Below, one piece after another: positions 12,839-23,979 of a stretch of DNA of 64,000 bases. Every line of letters begins with the position of its first letter. Within the stretch, counting starts at the first letter, position 1. Source of the stretch: Steromphala cineraria. Lineage: Eukaryota > Mollusca > Gastropoda > Trochida > Trochidae. The stretch spans positions 2,645,749 to 2,709,748 of the forward strand of contig OU744720.1 in the NCBI GenBank assembly GCA_916613615.1, in the 5' to 3' direction. The notes beneath the pieces were generated by a model. That model saw nothing but the letters and a program-made list of their open reading frames with translations. It was not told the origin of the DNA and did not search any database. The position numbers and the translations under genes are program-made.

Positions 12839-14012
12839 ATGAAATATTCCCTTTTTATCAAACTCATTTTGGAAAGACATACTCCTAGAATGGTCGCACT
12901 TTATATCAATATGCAAAAGACTATTTCGAATGAATATGACATACTCTCGCAATCACTGTGGAACAATGACAATATTTTGATAGGCAGGCAACCGTTTTTG
13001 TATTATGATTGGTATGAAAAAGGTGTTGTTTTCGTTAATGATCTCCTACATGGAGATGGCAGACTGCTAACATATGAAGAATTTTCGAATACATTTTCAA
13101 TAAAGACCAATTTTCTAACCTATGAATCAGTGAAAAGAGCCATATTGGCATACAGCCGATCTCTTAAAATTACCAAATTTAACAGAAAACTGTTTGGTCC
13201 TATATATCCTTTTAACATATCACAAAGAAACACCATAATTGAGGGTAAAAGATCGTATGCCTTTCTACTTGACTCAAAATTCGTTCGGCTTCCCAGCTTT
13301 TCAAAATGGGAAAGAATTCTACAATTTGAATTTGCTGACAATGATTGGAATTTTTTAAATATAATTGCAAATAAATGTTCAGGATGTACCTATTTAAAAT
13401 GGTTGCAATACAGAATCATTCATGATATTTTGCCAACAAGACACTTTCTCAACAGAATTGGATATATATCATACCCACTTTGTCCATTTTGCCAAACGGA
13501 AATTGAAACTGAAATTGAAAATGGATTGTGAACCTATCTTCAATCTTTGGAAAGAAATAGAATCATGGTTAAATTCTGTACAATTGCAATTTGAATTCAC
13601 AAATAAGATTATAATATTAGGAATGAAAGGAAAGAACAATAATCCTGTAAATGCATTAATTTTATTATTCAAACAGTATATTTATAGATGCAGCATAAAT
13701 GGTTTTAAACCAAAATTAGGATATGTGACAAATAAAATTTTACGTTACTATGATTTTTCAAAAATTTTGTTTTTGTTGACAGAAACTGAAGAGAAGTGTT
13801 TTAAATATTGGTCATGTCTGCACTTACTGTTCAAGAATAGTCCTGTTTGAAAATAATGAATTGTTAAGAAATAATCCTGGTTTGCTTAACTTATGTATTT
13901 ATCAGCCAAATGTGGATTTATGTATTTGTACATATGTGCTGTTTGTGTATAATGTTTGATTTGCCTGTATCACAAATTATGGAAAATAAAAAAATAAAAA
14001 ATAAAAAAGAGA
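12839..14012 (+). pseudogene. L1/Tx1-like LINE ORF2 C-terminal fragment with A-rich tail
   Basis: The frame (12839-13531) reads LWNNDNILIGRQPFLYYDWY, KWERILQFEF, KWLQYRIIHDILPTR and LCPFCQTE, the region after the RT domain of L1/Tx1-type LINEs. At about 13505-13530 a small rearrangement (repeated gaaattgaaa) breaks the frame where the knuckle should read DHLFW...C. The rest continues in another frame to 13850 (CEPIFNLWKEI, GMKGKNNNPVNALIL). An A-rich tail ends near 14012. It is closely related to the copy at 53887-55053. 5'-truncated and dead. Confidence 0.88.
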
Positions 14013-14039
14013 TATTAGGGCAGGAAATCCGTTCTGGCA

Positions 14040-14455
14040 AAACCATGGCATTACTTCCAGTTTGGCATTATAACCAGGGACATTATTACAAGGGTTTGCT
14101 GTACATCATTCTTGCCTTATTTGTGACAAATGTAATTTAGATGCGTTGGATGTTGAATTCCATTTCCTCCTTGTGTGAACTTATTTCAAGAAAGTAGATA
14201 ACAACTTATACCTGATTAGTATGTTCAATGCCCAACTCAGCATAAATTTTAACAATTGATGTCATGTAAAACTGAAAGGATATTGAAACCACTTGCAATG
14301 TTTTTGGAAAGGAATATGTAATACAAACAATATGGTTCACATACCTGCTCAGATGTAATATGTCAATGTATAAACGTTACCATGGAAATATATAATGTAA
14401 CAAATATTGTACTCTGGGCATTGTGGCCTTCAATACAGGAATAAACTATATTATA
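14040..14455 (+). mobile_element. LINE C-terminal remnant
   Basis: One frame reads CDKCNLDALDVEFHFLLV, the same knuckle-plus-FHFLLVC signature as the LINEs at 1930 and 2975. A tail with ggccttcaatacaggaataa lies at about 14425. Several stops. Confidence 0.65.
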
Positions 14456-14639
14456 TACTATATAAACTCTATTATGTTTGTTAAAAGGAGAGAATCGAAG
14501 AGATGATTTTTATCGTGATATGATTTTGTTGTATTGTCTTCTAAATTATAAATATTAAACTCAGGGGAGCCATATACTCCAATTTTATCATTTCAAAATT
14601 AGTCATAAACTTATGGTTAAAAGCAGGTTAAAGGTAGCC

Positions 14640-15275
14640 GTAACAGTTGTATGATGAAAATAGAAAATAGAATTGGGTAACAGATGTTATGTTATGTTCA
14701 GTAGGATTTGGTAACATATGGTTAGAATAGATTCTCAATCAAATTTTCTCATGCCATTTAAACAACGCTTGCAAAATACATATCTACAAGACTGGCTCCA
14801 AAAAATATCAGTTTCAAATAAATGTTTCTATTTCAGAATGTTTAACCAATCTATATGCAATGAAAATTATTTATCATCGTTGAATGTTTGGAAATGTAAT
14901 ATTTCGCTTTCAAGTTTCGCTGCTCATCTCATGACTTATTAAGTGAAACCGGTAGATATATTGGTTTGGAAAAATAACATAGATTATGTAACATGTGTAA
15001 TTTAAATGAAACTGAAGATGAGTATCATTTTTTTTTTGTACGCCAGCTAACATCGATTGAGATATATGTATATTGAAAAATAAATACTTCACGAATCATA
15101 TTATTTAATAAATTCGTATCATTTCTATACTGTTCTAGGAAAATGCATGTCGAAAATCTGTACCATGCCTTTAAACGTAGAAGGTATGTACTCTCTACTG
15201 CCGTTTGTTCGTTTGATCATAATATGTCCTATACGCCTCTGGCCTCTTTCAGTGCAAATAAAGATTGATTAACAG
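14640..15275 (+). mobile_element. LINE C-terminal remnant
   Basis: 14718-14942 reads FKQRLQNTYLQDWLQKIS and FYFRMFNQSICNENYL. Later frames give NETEDEYHFFFV and YHAFKRRRYVL. The tail ggcctctttcagtgcaaata at about 15240-15270 matches the tail at 2220-2259. Frame is broken. Confidence 0.7.
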
Positions 15276-16674
15276 TCGTCAAAAAAAAAAGATATATAAT
15301 GTATGTAGCAATGAGTTTGTATATGTGTTTAACTCCTGCGATCCTTTTCGACATCACGTGCTGACTATTAATGCTGATACTGGATGAAGACAATGGTTTG
15401 ATTACAAGACGGTTGCTTCCTACCTGGTCTTCCTTTGGGCTGAGTACGTCTTAAAGACGGGGTGGCTAGGTTGGAAGGCTGAGAGGGAGCGAGGAAGAGA
15501 GAGTCTAGCAGTCATGGAAGAGACGGTAGAAGACGGAAGGATGGCCCAGGGAAAGAGGACACCATGGAAACAAACAGAGAGAGAAAGACAGGCAACTACA
15601 GAACTCCGAATCAAGACACCGACAATCACTGGGCCCAGAGAGGGGAGAGGACATCTACTGTGCACTTCCTAGTTGGAAGAAAATCATGAAATTTGAAAAT
15701 TGACTCCTTTTAATTTGATTGTAAACTCCTTAATGTTCAAAATATATCGAAATAAGACATAAATATATTAAACAGTATCATTGGAAAACATATTGTTGAT
15801 AAATTGGTTGAATTATATACATTACAAAATACTACTCAATTATGTAACTTAGGTACACTGTAAATGTCTTTTCAACGCCATGAGAATTAGAAATATGAAA
15901 CTTATCAGTTATAGATTGATATGTACATTATCCTTTCATTACATGTTTGTGAATATTTGTAAAACTGAATACCACCAAACCCTTCCGGTTATATTATATT
16001 ATTTTGTCATAACCCAAAGAAATGTCATAAAATGGAATTTAAAAAAATGAATTGAAATGATTACAACCATATACACGCACATGTGTACTGTGATTGAAAA
16101 AGGTTACAGATTTTAGTAATGACAGATCTTTTGTTTTTGTTTATATTGATGCACTTGTAGAAATCCTCTGGTCGTATATTTACCAAGACATTGTTGTTAA
16201 CATATATATCTATTATCACATTCTCTAATATCCAAGGTTTTTTTCCCATCAAACTAAAACTGTTGGTGTTTAAAACAAGCTTTAAATATATTTTTCATCA
16301 ATATTCACATACAGTAAGATAAATTTTCATCAAACTTTTTATGTTATCAAACACGTATCAAAAATATTCCATCAAAGTCGTTTTTTCATGAAAAAAATGA
16401 AGCATTCAATTAAAAACTTTCCTTTCAATTAAAGTCAATATTTTCATCAACGTATTCATTCCATGAAAGACATGTTTTCATCAAAGTCATTTATTCATCA
16501 AAACCATAATGTTGGTGGCTAAAACAAACTTTTAATCCAAATATACATTTCCGATACAACTCAATATTTCATAAACCACTTATCAATTTTTGTTATCAAA
16601 GTCAATATTTCATAAACATATCCAATTATTTTGTCATCGAAATCAATATTTTATATACTGATTTCATCAATCAT
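15276..16674. other. interior of the TIR element, no gene seen
   Basis: A purine-rich stretch (15460-15660) and AT-rich DNA. From 16260 the tcatcaaa/tttcatcaa motif of the right TIR begins, first loosely and then clearly. No transposase-like frame. Confidence 0.55.
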
Positions 16675-17235
16675 CAATTTTATCAAAATCAAAATGTAAA
16701 GATCTTAAACAAGCTTTCAAATTTATTTTTCATCGCAATTAACATTTCAAAAGGTATTTTTCTCTTCAAAGTCCTTTTTCACCAAACTCAATACTTCAAG
16801 TACAAGTAAAAGAAATCTATCAAAGTCTATCTTTTCATCAAAATTAACATTTCAAAATGTAAAGTTTTCTTCAATGTCATTTTTTATCATCAAACTCAAT
16901 GTTTGATCAAACACAAAACAAATAAATCATAAAAAAGTCAATAGTTCATCAAACAGTTAAAAGAAGTCAATTAAAATCAATCTAATCATCAAAATTAACA
17001 TTTTATAAGGTAATTTCTCTTCAAAATCACTTTTTATGCAGTCATTTTTTCATCTAATTTTGTCTCAAAGTTCATATTTTAAAACGTTTTATTCTTTTTT
17101 CAAAATCAAAATTGATCCAGGTATCCCATCTTAAATTGGGATATCCCAACTTGGAATAGATCTTTATCCACAGTTGGGATAGCCGGAGAGCTATCCCATC
17201 TTAAGATGGGATAGCATCTATAGTTGGGATGCAAC
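16675..17235. repeat. right long terminal inverted repeat
   Basis: Reverse complement of the left TIR with scattered differences. It contains ATCCCATCTTAAGATGGGAT and ends gttgggatgcaac at 17235. Confidence 0.85.
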
Positions 17236-17690
17236 AGCCTATTCCACAATGTTGCAGCAGCCTTGTCAAACATCCTCTCACCATACATCACAGTTCTTGT
17301 TTTGGGGGTGGTGACAAGTGATGCTGATCCAGATCGTAGTGATCGTGGGGGTTGATATGGGAGGATGAATTCATGTAGGTAAGACGGGGCAGTATGGTTC
17401 AGTGCTTTAAAGGTGAACATCAGGATCTTAAACTGACACCGTAAATGCACTGGAAGCCAATGGAGCTCTCGTATAATTGGCGTGATGTGATCACGCTTTC
17501 TGCTGCGGGTGATGAGGCGAGCAGAAGAGTTTTGAACTCGCTGTAGCTGGTTGAGCAGAGATTTGGTGATTCCATACAGGAGGGAATTGGCATAATCCAA
17601 TGTCGATGTGACCAGTGAGTGGACGAGTTTCTTACAACATTCTTCTGTGAGATACTGCCGTATTGCAGGAATGTTGCAATCATTCTTCTA
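17236..17690 (-). pseudogene. LINE RT C-terminal region (upstream half of split LINE)
   Basis: Minus strand reads LDYANSLLYGITKSLLNQLQ, RVQNSSARLI, ITPIIRELHWLPVHLRCQFK, APSYLHEFI, RSLRSGSASLV and KAAATLWNRL. This is the widespread tail of CR1/Jockey-type LINE ORF2 proteins. It stops dead at the TIR element (17235) and resumes at 12277. The upstream RT core is missing, so the copy was already 5'-truncated. Confidence 0.9.
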
Positions 17691-18401
17691 AAAGAAGTAA
17701 AGGTTTGATAACTGTGCTCCTAATATCTGGAAACAATATATCGAAGACTAAGTTGCTGCAGCTGTTTAATTGATATTGCTGTCATATATATTATATATTA
17801 TTGAGAATGGGTATCGTTCCCCATTTCCATATTGCAATATATTACGACACAGAGAAGTGTATTGCGATGTGTATTACAATATATTGGTACTTTTCACAAA
17901 TAAGATTGTGTATGCTGCCCTGACTAGTAAACAATAAATGGTTGCTCAGCTGTCCACCAAAAGGAAAGGAAGATTTATCAATTACCGCTGATTTATATTT
18001 ACAATATTTTCAAAGGAACACATTTTGTTCATAACTTACTGTAACATAACGCATATTGCGATGTGTTTTCCTGCAAATCTAGCTGGAAAATGATAATTTC
18101 ATAACGTTCGATATATTGAATAATTTCAGAGATGTGTACCGATTCGTATCATGTAGCTTTGTATTGCGATATAACGAAATACCGATAATATCGCCCATCC
18201 TTAACATATATATCATGTGATATGTTTTCAGCTCAAACCATTTTGCAATATTAGAATATCATAGGCATTGTAATGGTAAATGGTAAATAATTTAAGACGA
18301 AAGTGGAAAAAATGTTGTAACGTGCGTTTTCGAAACAATGTTAAAACTAAAAACAAGTTTGATGTATAGTCAAAATGCTATGCATATTCTAAGACAGTAA
18401 C
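17691..18401. repeat. likely dispersed repeat rich in tattgcgatgtg motifs
   Basis: Between 17805 and 18200, segments such as attgcgatgtg, caatatatt and cgatataacgaaataccgat recur. I recognise the style as transposon-like but cannot fix ends or family. Confidence 0.35.
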
Positions 18402-21400
18402 AGAGCATGTGGTGAGTTATGAAGCAAGTGGTGAGTAATGAAGCTCGTGGTGGGTAAAGTAGCAAGGGGTGAGTTAAGGAACAAGTTGTGGGTTATGGAG
18501 CAAGTGGTGAGTTAAGTAGCAAGTGGTGAGTTAAGGAACAAGTTGTGGGTTATGGAGCAAGTGGTGAGTTAAGGAGCAAGTGGTGAGTTAAGGAGCAAGT
18601 GGTGAGTTAAGGAGCAAGTGGTGAGTTAAGGAGCAAGTGGTGAGTTAAGGAGCAAGTGGTGAGTTATGGAGCAAGTGGTGAGTAATGGAGCAAGTGGTGA
18701 GCAATTGTGAGTTAAGTAGCAAGTGGTGAGTTATGAAGCAAGTGGTGAGTTATGTAGCAAGTGGTGAGTTAAGGAGCAAGTTGTGGGTTATGGAGCAAGT
18801 GGTGAGTTAAGTAGCAAGTGGTGAGTTAAGGAACAAGTTGTGGGTTATGGAGCAAGTGGTGAGTTAAGGAGCAAGTGGTGAGTTAAGGAGCAAGTGGTGA
18901 CTTAAGGAGCAAGTGGTGAGTTAAGGAGCAAGTGGTGAGTTAAGGAGCAAGTGGTGAGTTATGGAGCAAGTGGTGAGTAATGGAGCAAGTGGTGAGCAAT
19001 TGTGAGTTAAGTAGCAAGTGGTGAGTTATGAAGCAAGTGGTGAGTTATGTAGCAAGTGGTGAGTTAAGGAGCAAGTGGTGGGTAAAGTAGCAAGTGGTGA
19101 GTTAAGGAACAAGTTGTGAGTTATGGAGCAAGTGGTGAGTTATGGAGCAAGTGGTGAGTTAAGGAACAAGTTGTGGGTTATGGAGCAAGTGGTGAGTTAA
19201 GGAGCAAGTGGTGAGTTAAGGAGCAAGTGGTGAGTTAAGGAGCAAGTGGTGAGTTAAGGAGCAAGTGGTGAGTTAAGGAGCAAGTGGTGAGTTATGGAGC
19301 AAGTGGTGAGTAATTGAGCAAGTGGTGAGCAACTGTGAGTTAAGTAGCAAGTGGTGAGTTATGAAGCAAGTGGTGAGTTATGTAGCAAGTGGTGAGTTAA
19401 GGAGCAAGTTGTGGGTTATGGAGCAAGTGGTGAGTTAAGTAACAAGTGGTGGGTTATGGAGCAAGTGGTGAGTTAAGTAGCAAGTGGTGGGTTATGGAGC
19501 AAGTGGTGAGTTAAGTAGCAAGTGGTAAGTTATGGAGCAAGTGGTGGGTTAAGGAGCAAGTGGTGAGTTAAGTAGAAAGTGGTGAGTTAAGGAGCAAGTG
19601 GTGAGTTAAGGAGCAAGTGATAAGTTATGGAGCAAGTGGTGAGTTAAGGAGCAAGTGGTGGGTTATGAAGCAAGTGGTGAGTTATGGAGCAAGTGGTGAG
19701 TTAAGGAGCAAGTGGTGAGTTATGGAGCAAGTGGTGACTTATGGAGCAAGTGGTGAGCAATTGTGAGTTATGGAGCAAGTGGTGAGTTAAGGAGCAAGTG
19801 GTGAGTTATGGAGCAATTGTGAGTTATGTAGCACATGGTGAGTTATGGAGCAAGTGGTGAGCAATTGTGAGTTAAGGAGCAAGTGGTGAGTTATGTAGCA
19901 AGTGGTGAGTTATGGAGCAAGTGGTGAGTTATGAAGCAAGTGGTGAGTTATGAAGCAAGTGGTGAGCAATTGTGAGTTAAGGAGCAAGTGGTGAGTTATG
20001 TAGCAAGTGGTGAGTTATGGAGCAAGTGGTGAGCAATTGTGAGTTAAGTAGCAAGTGGTGAGCTATGAAGCAAGTGGTGAGTTATGTAGCAAGTGGTGAG
20101 TTAAGGAGCAAGTGGTGGGTAAAGTAGCAAGTGGTGAGTTAAGGAACAAGTTGTGAGTTATGGGGCAAGTGGTGAGTTATGTAGCAAGTGGTGGGTTATG
20201 GAGCAAGTGGTGAGTTAAGTAGCAAGTGGTGAGTTAAGTAGCAAGTGGTAAGTTATGGAGCAAGTGGTGGGTTAAGGAGCAAGTGGTGAGTTAAGGAGCA
20301 AGTGGTGAGTTAAGGAGCAAGTGGTGAGTTAAGGAGCAAGTGATGAGTTATGGAGCAAGTGGTGAGTTAAGGAGCAAGTGGTGGGTTATGAAGCAAGTGG
20401 TGAGTTATGGAGCAAGTGGTGAGTTAAGGAGCAAGTGGTGAGTTATGGAGCAAGTGGTGACTTATGGAGCAAGTGGTGAGCAATTGTGAGTTATGGAGCA
20501 AGTGGTGAGTTAAGGAGCAAGTGGTGAGTTATGGAGCAATTGTGAGTTATGTAGCACATGGTGAGTTATGGAGCAAGTGGTGAGCAATTGTGAGTTAAGG
20601 AGCAAGTGGTGAGTTATGTAGCAAGTGGTGAGTTATGGAGCAAGTGGTGAGTTATGGAGCAAGTGGTGAGTTATGAAGCAAGTGGTGAGCAATTGTGTGT
20701 TAAGGAGCAAGTGGTGAGTTATGTAGCAAGTGGTGAGTTATGGAGCAAGTGGTGAGCAATTGTGAGTTAAGAAGCAAGTGGTGAGGTATGGAGCAAGTGG
20801 TGAGTTATGGAGCAAGTGGTGAGCAATTGTGAGTTAAGGAGCAAGTGGTGAGTTATGTAGCAAGTGGTGAGTTATGGAGCAAGTGGTGAGCAATTGTGAG
20901 TTAAGGAGCAAGTGGTGAGTTATGTAGCAAGTGGTGAGTTATGGAGCAAGTGGTGAGCAATTGTGAGTTAAGGAGCAAGTGGTGAGTTATGTAGCAAGTG
21001 GTGAGTTATGGAGCAAGTGGTGAGCAATTGTGAGTTAAGGAGCAAGTGGTGAGTTATGGAGCAAGTGGTGAGCAATTGTGAGTTAAGGAGCAAGTGGTGA
21101 GTTATGGAGCAAGTGGTGAGTTATGTAGCAAGTGGTGAGTTAAGGAGCAAGTGGTGGGTAAAGTAGCAAGTGGTGAGTTATGGAGCAAGTGATGAGTTAT
21201 GGAGAAAGTGGTGGGTTAAGGAGCAAGTGGTGGGTTAAGGAGCAAGTGGTGAGTTAAGTAGAAAGTGGTGAGTTATTGAGCAAGTGGTTGGTAAAGTAGC
21301 AAGTGGTGGGTAAAGTAGCAAGTGGTGAGTTATGGAGCAAGTGGTGAGTTAAGGAGCAAGTGGTGTGTTATGTAGCAAGCGGTGAGTTATTGAGCAATTA

Positions 21401-23979
21401 TGAGTTATGGAGCAAGTGGTGACCAATTATGAGTTAAGGAGCAAGTGGTGAGTTATGTAGCAAGTGGTGAGTTATAGAGCAAGTGGTGTGTTATGGAGCA
21501 AGTTGTGAGTTATGGAGCAATGGGTGAGTTAAGGAGCAAGTGGGTAATGAAGCAGCAAGTTGTGAGTTATTGAGAAAGTGGTGAGTTAAGTAGCAAGTGG
21601 TGAGTTAAGTAGCAAGGCGTGAGTTTTGGAGCAAGAAGTGAGTTATGGAGCAAGTAGTGAGTAATGAAGCCCGTGGTGGGTAAAGTAGCAAGGGGTGAGT
21701 TAAGGAGCAAGTGGTGAGTTAAGCAGCAAGTGGTGGGTCAAGGAGCAAGTGGTGAGTTATGTAGCAAGTGGTGAGTTATTGAGTAAGTGGTGAGTTAAGC
21801 AGCAAGTGGTGAGTTATGGAGCAAGTGGTGAGCAATTGTGAGTTAAGGAGCAAGTGGTGAGTTATTGAGCAAGTGGTGAGTTAAGCAGCAAGTGGTGAGT
21901 TATGCAGCAAGTGGTGAGCAATTGTGAGTTAAGGAGCAAGTGGTGAGTTATGGAGCAAGTGGTGAGCAATTGTGAGTTAAGGAGCAAGTGGTGAGTTATG
22001 TAGCAAGTGGTGAGCAATTGTGAGTTAAGGAGCAAGTGGTGAGTTATGGAGCAAGTGGTGAGCAATTGTGAGTTATGGAGCAAGTGGTGAGTTATGGAGC
22101 AAGTGGTGAGTTATGTAGCAAGTGGTGAGTTAAGGAGCAAGTGGTGGGTAAAGTAGCAAGTGGTGAGTTATGGAGCAAGTGATGAGTTATGGAGCAAGTG
22201 GTGGGTATAGGAGCAAGTGGTGGGTTAAGGAGCAAGTGGTGAGTTAAGTAGCAAGTGGTGGGTATAGGAGCAAGTGGTGAGTAAAGGAGCAAGTGGTTGG
22301 TTATGAAGAAAGTGGTGAGTTATGAAGCAAGTGGTGAGTTAAGTAGCAAGTGGTGGGTTAAGGAGCAAGTGGTGAGTTTAGAAGCAAGTGGTGGGTTATG
22401 GAGCAAGTGGTGAGTTAAGGAGCAAGTGGTGAGTTATGTAGCAAGTGGTGAGTTATTGAGCAAGTGGTGAATTATTGAGCAAGTGGTGAGTTAAACAGCA
22501 AGTGGTGAGTTATGTAGCAAGTGGTGAGTTATGGAGCAAGTGGTGAATTATTGAGCAAGTGGTGAGTTAAACAGCAAGTGGTGAGTTATGGAGCAAGTGG
22601 TGAGTTAAGGAGCAAGTGGTGAGTTATGTAGCAAGTGGTGAGTTATTGAGCAAGTGGTTGGTAAAGTAGAAAGTGGTGAGTTATTGAGCAAGTGGTTGGT
22701 AAAGTAGCAAGTGGTGGGTAAAGTAGCAAGTGGTGAGTTATGGAGCAAGTGGTGAGTTAAGGAGCAAGTGGTGAGTTATGTAGCAAGCGGTGAGTTATTG
22801 AGCAATTATGAGTTATGGAGCAAGTGGTGACCAATTATGAGTTAAGGAGCAAGTATTGAGTTATGTAGCAAGTGGTGAGTTATTGAGCAAGTGGTGATTG
22901 AACAGAGAATCCAGTACAAACTCTTATGCACCGTCTACCGATGTCTGTCAGGCACTGCACCAGCATACCTGTCTGACCTTGTCACCCTGTATCGACCTTC
23001 TCGCTCACTGCGGTCTGAAGACAAGAAACTCTTGGTGGTACCAAAGGTCCGAACATCTCTCCATGGCCGGAGATCTTTCTCCTACGCAGCTGCAACAGCT
23101 TGGAATTCTGTACCACAGCATCTTCGGCACTGCGACAGTCTATCCACCTTTAAAACACAGCTAAAGACCCATCTCTACAGACTCGCCTTCTCTCAGTGAC
23201 TTTCACTATACCTATGTTTCATCTTTGTGCGCTTTGAGCATGTTTATTACATGGATATATGCGCCTTATATAAATTGTCTATTATTATTATTATTATTAA
23301 GGAGCAAGTGGTGAGTTATGCAGCAAGTGGTGAGCAATTGTGAGTTAAGGAGCAAGTGGTGAGTTATGGAGCAAGTGGTGAGCAATTGTGAGTTAAGGAG
23401 CAAGTGGTGAGTTATGTAGCAAGTGGTGAGCAATTGTGAGTTAAGGAGCAAGTGGTGAGTTATGGAGCAAGTGGTGAGCAATTGTGAGTTATGGAGCAAG
23501 TGGTGAGTTATGGAGCAAGTGGTGAGTTAAAGAGCAAGTGGTTAGTTTAGAAGCAAGTGATGGGTTATGGAGCAAGTGGTGAGTTATGGAGCAAGTGGTG
23601 GGTTATGGAGCAAGTTGTGGGTTAAGGAGCAAGTGGTTGGTTAAGTAGCAAGTGGTGGGTTAAGGAGCAAGTGATGAGTTTAGAAGCAAGTGGTGGGTTA
23701 TGGAGCAAGTGGTGAGTTAAGGAGCAAGTGGTGAGTTAAGTAGCAAGTGGTGAGTAAAGGAGCAAGTGGTGAGTTAAGGAGCAAGTGGTTGGTTATGAAG
23801 CAAGTGGTGAGTTATGAAGCAAGTGGTGAGTTAAGTAGCAAGTGGTGAGTTATGAAGCAAGTGGTGAGTTAAGGAGCAAGTGGTGAGTTATGGTGCCCGT
23901 GGTGAGTTATGGAGCAAGTGGTGATCGAGTTATCGAGCAAGTGGTGGCTTATGGAGCAAGGGTTGAGTTAAGGAGGAAA
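18402..23979. repeat. 19-bp minisatellite, about 5.2 kb without the inserted LINE
   Basis: Head-to-tail units of gagcaagtggtgagttaag with changes at a few positions (ttaag/ttatg, gagc/tagc/aagc, and a short gagcaattgtgagtta variant). Variant blocks recur at several hundred bp. The block 21862-22083 is repeated at about 23300-23499, which shows higher-order amplification. A LINE 3' end interrupts it at 22898-23299. Most units hold GTGAGT on the plus strand. Confidence 0.95.
22898..23299 (+). mobile_element. LINE 3' end inserted in the minisatellite
   Basis: Frame reads QRIQYKLLCTVYRCLSGTAP, YLSDLVTLYRPSRSLRS, SYAAATAWNSVPQHLR and KTQLKTHLYRLAFSQ, then a stop, a 3' UTR with gcgccttatataaattgtct and an (ATT)n tail ending at 23299. 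Same CR1/Jockey-type clade and tail as the LINE at 12055/17236. The frame is intact over about 100 residues, so the insertion is fairly young. gagcaagtggtga on both sides could be a target duplication but is also the array unit. Confidence 0.9.

Larger units (their letters stand above)
12278..17235. mobile_element. 4.96-kb long-TIR DNA element inserted into a LINE
   Basis: The ends are inverted copies: gttgcatcc...actat at the left and its complement at the right. The first 150 bp carry repeated ATCCCATCTTAAGATGGGAT-type palindromes. The similarity continues through AT-rich tttgatgaaatattgac-type sequence to about 12838 on the left and 16675 on the right, giving TIRs of about 560 bp. Flanks agtctat (12271-12277) and agcctat (17236-17242) fit a 7-bp target duplication with one mismatch. 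No transposase was found. The interior is filled by LINE fragments and unassigned DNA (15276-16260), so the element is non-autonomous or gutted. Confidence 0.85.

Noticed and set aside
5885..23979. Regular repeat arrays as CRISPR
   Set aside because: Repeats are contiguous with no unique spacers and the genome is eukaryotic.
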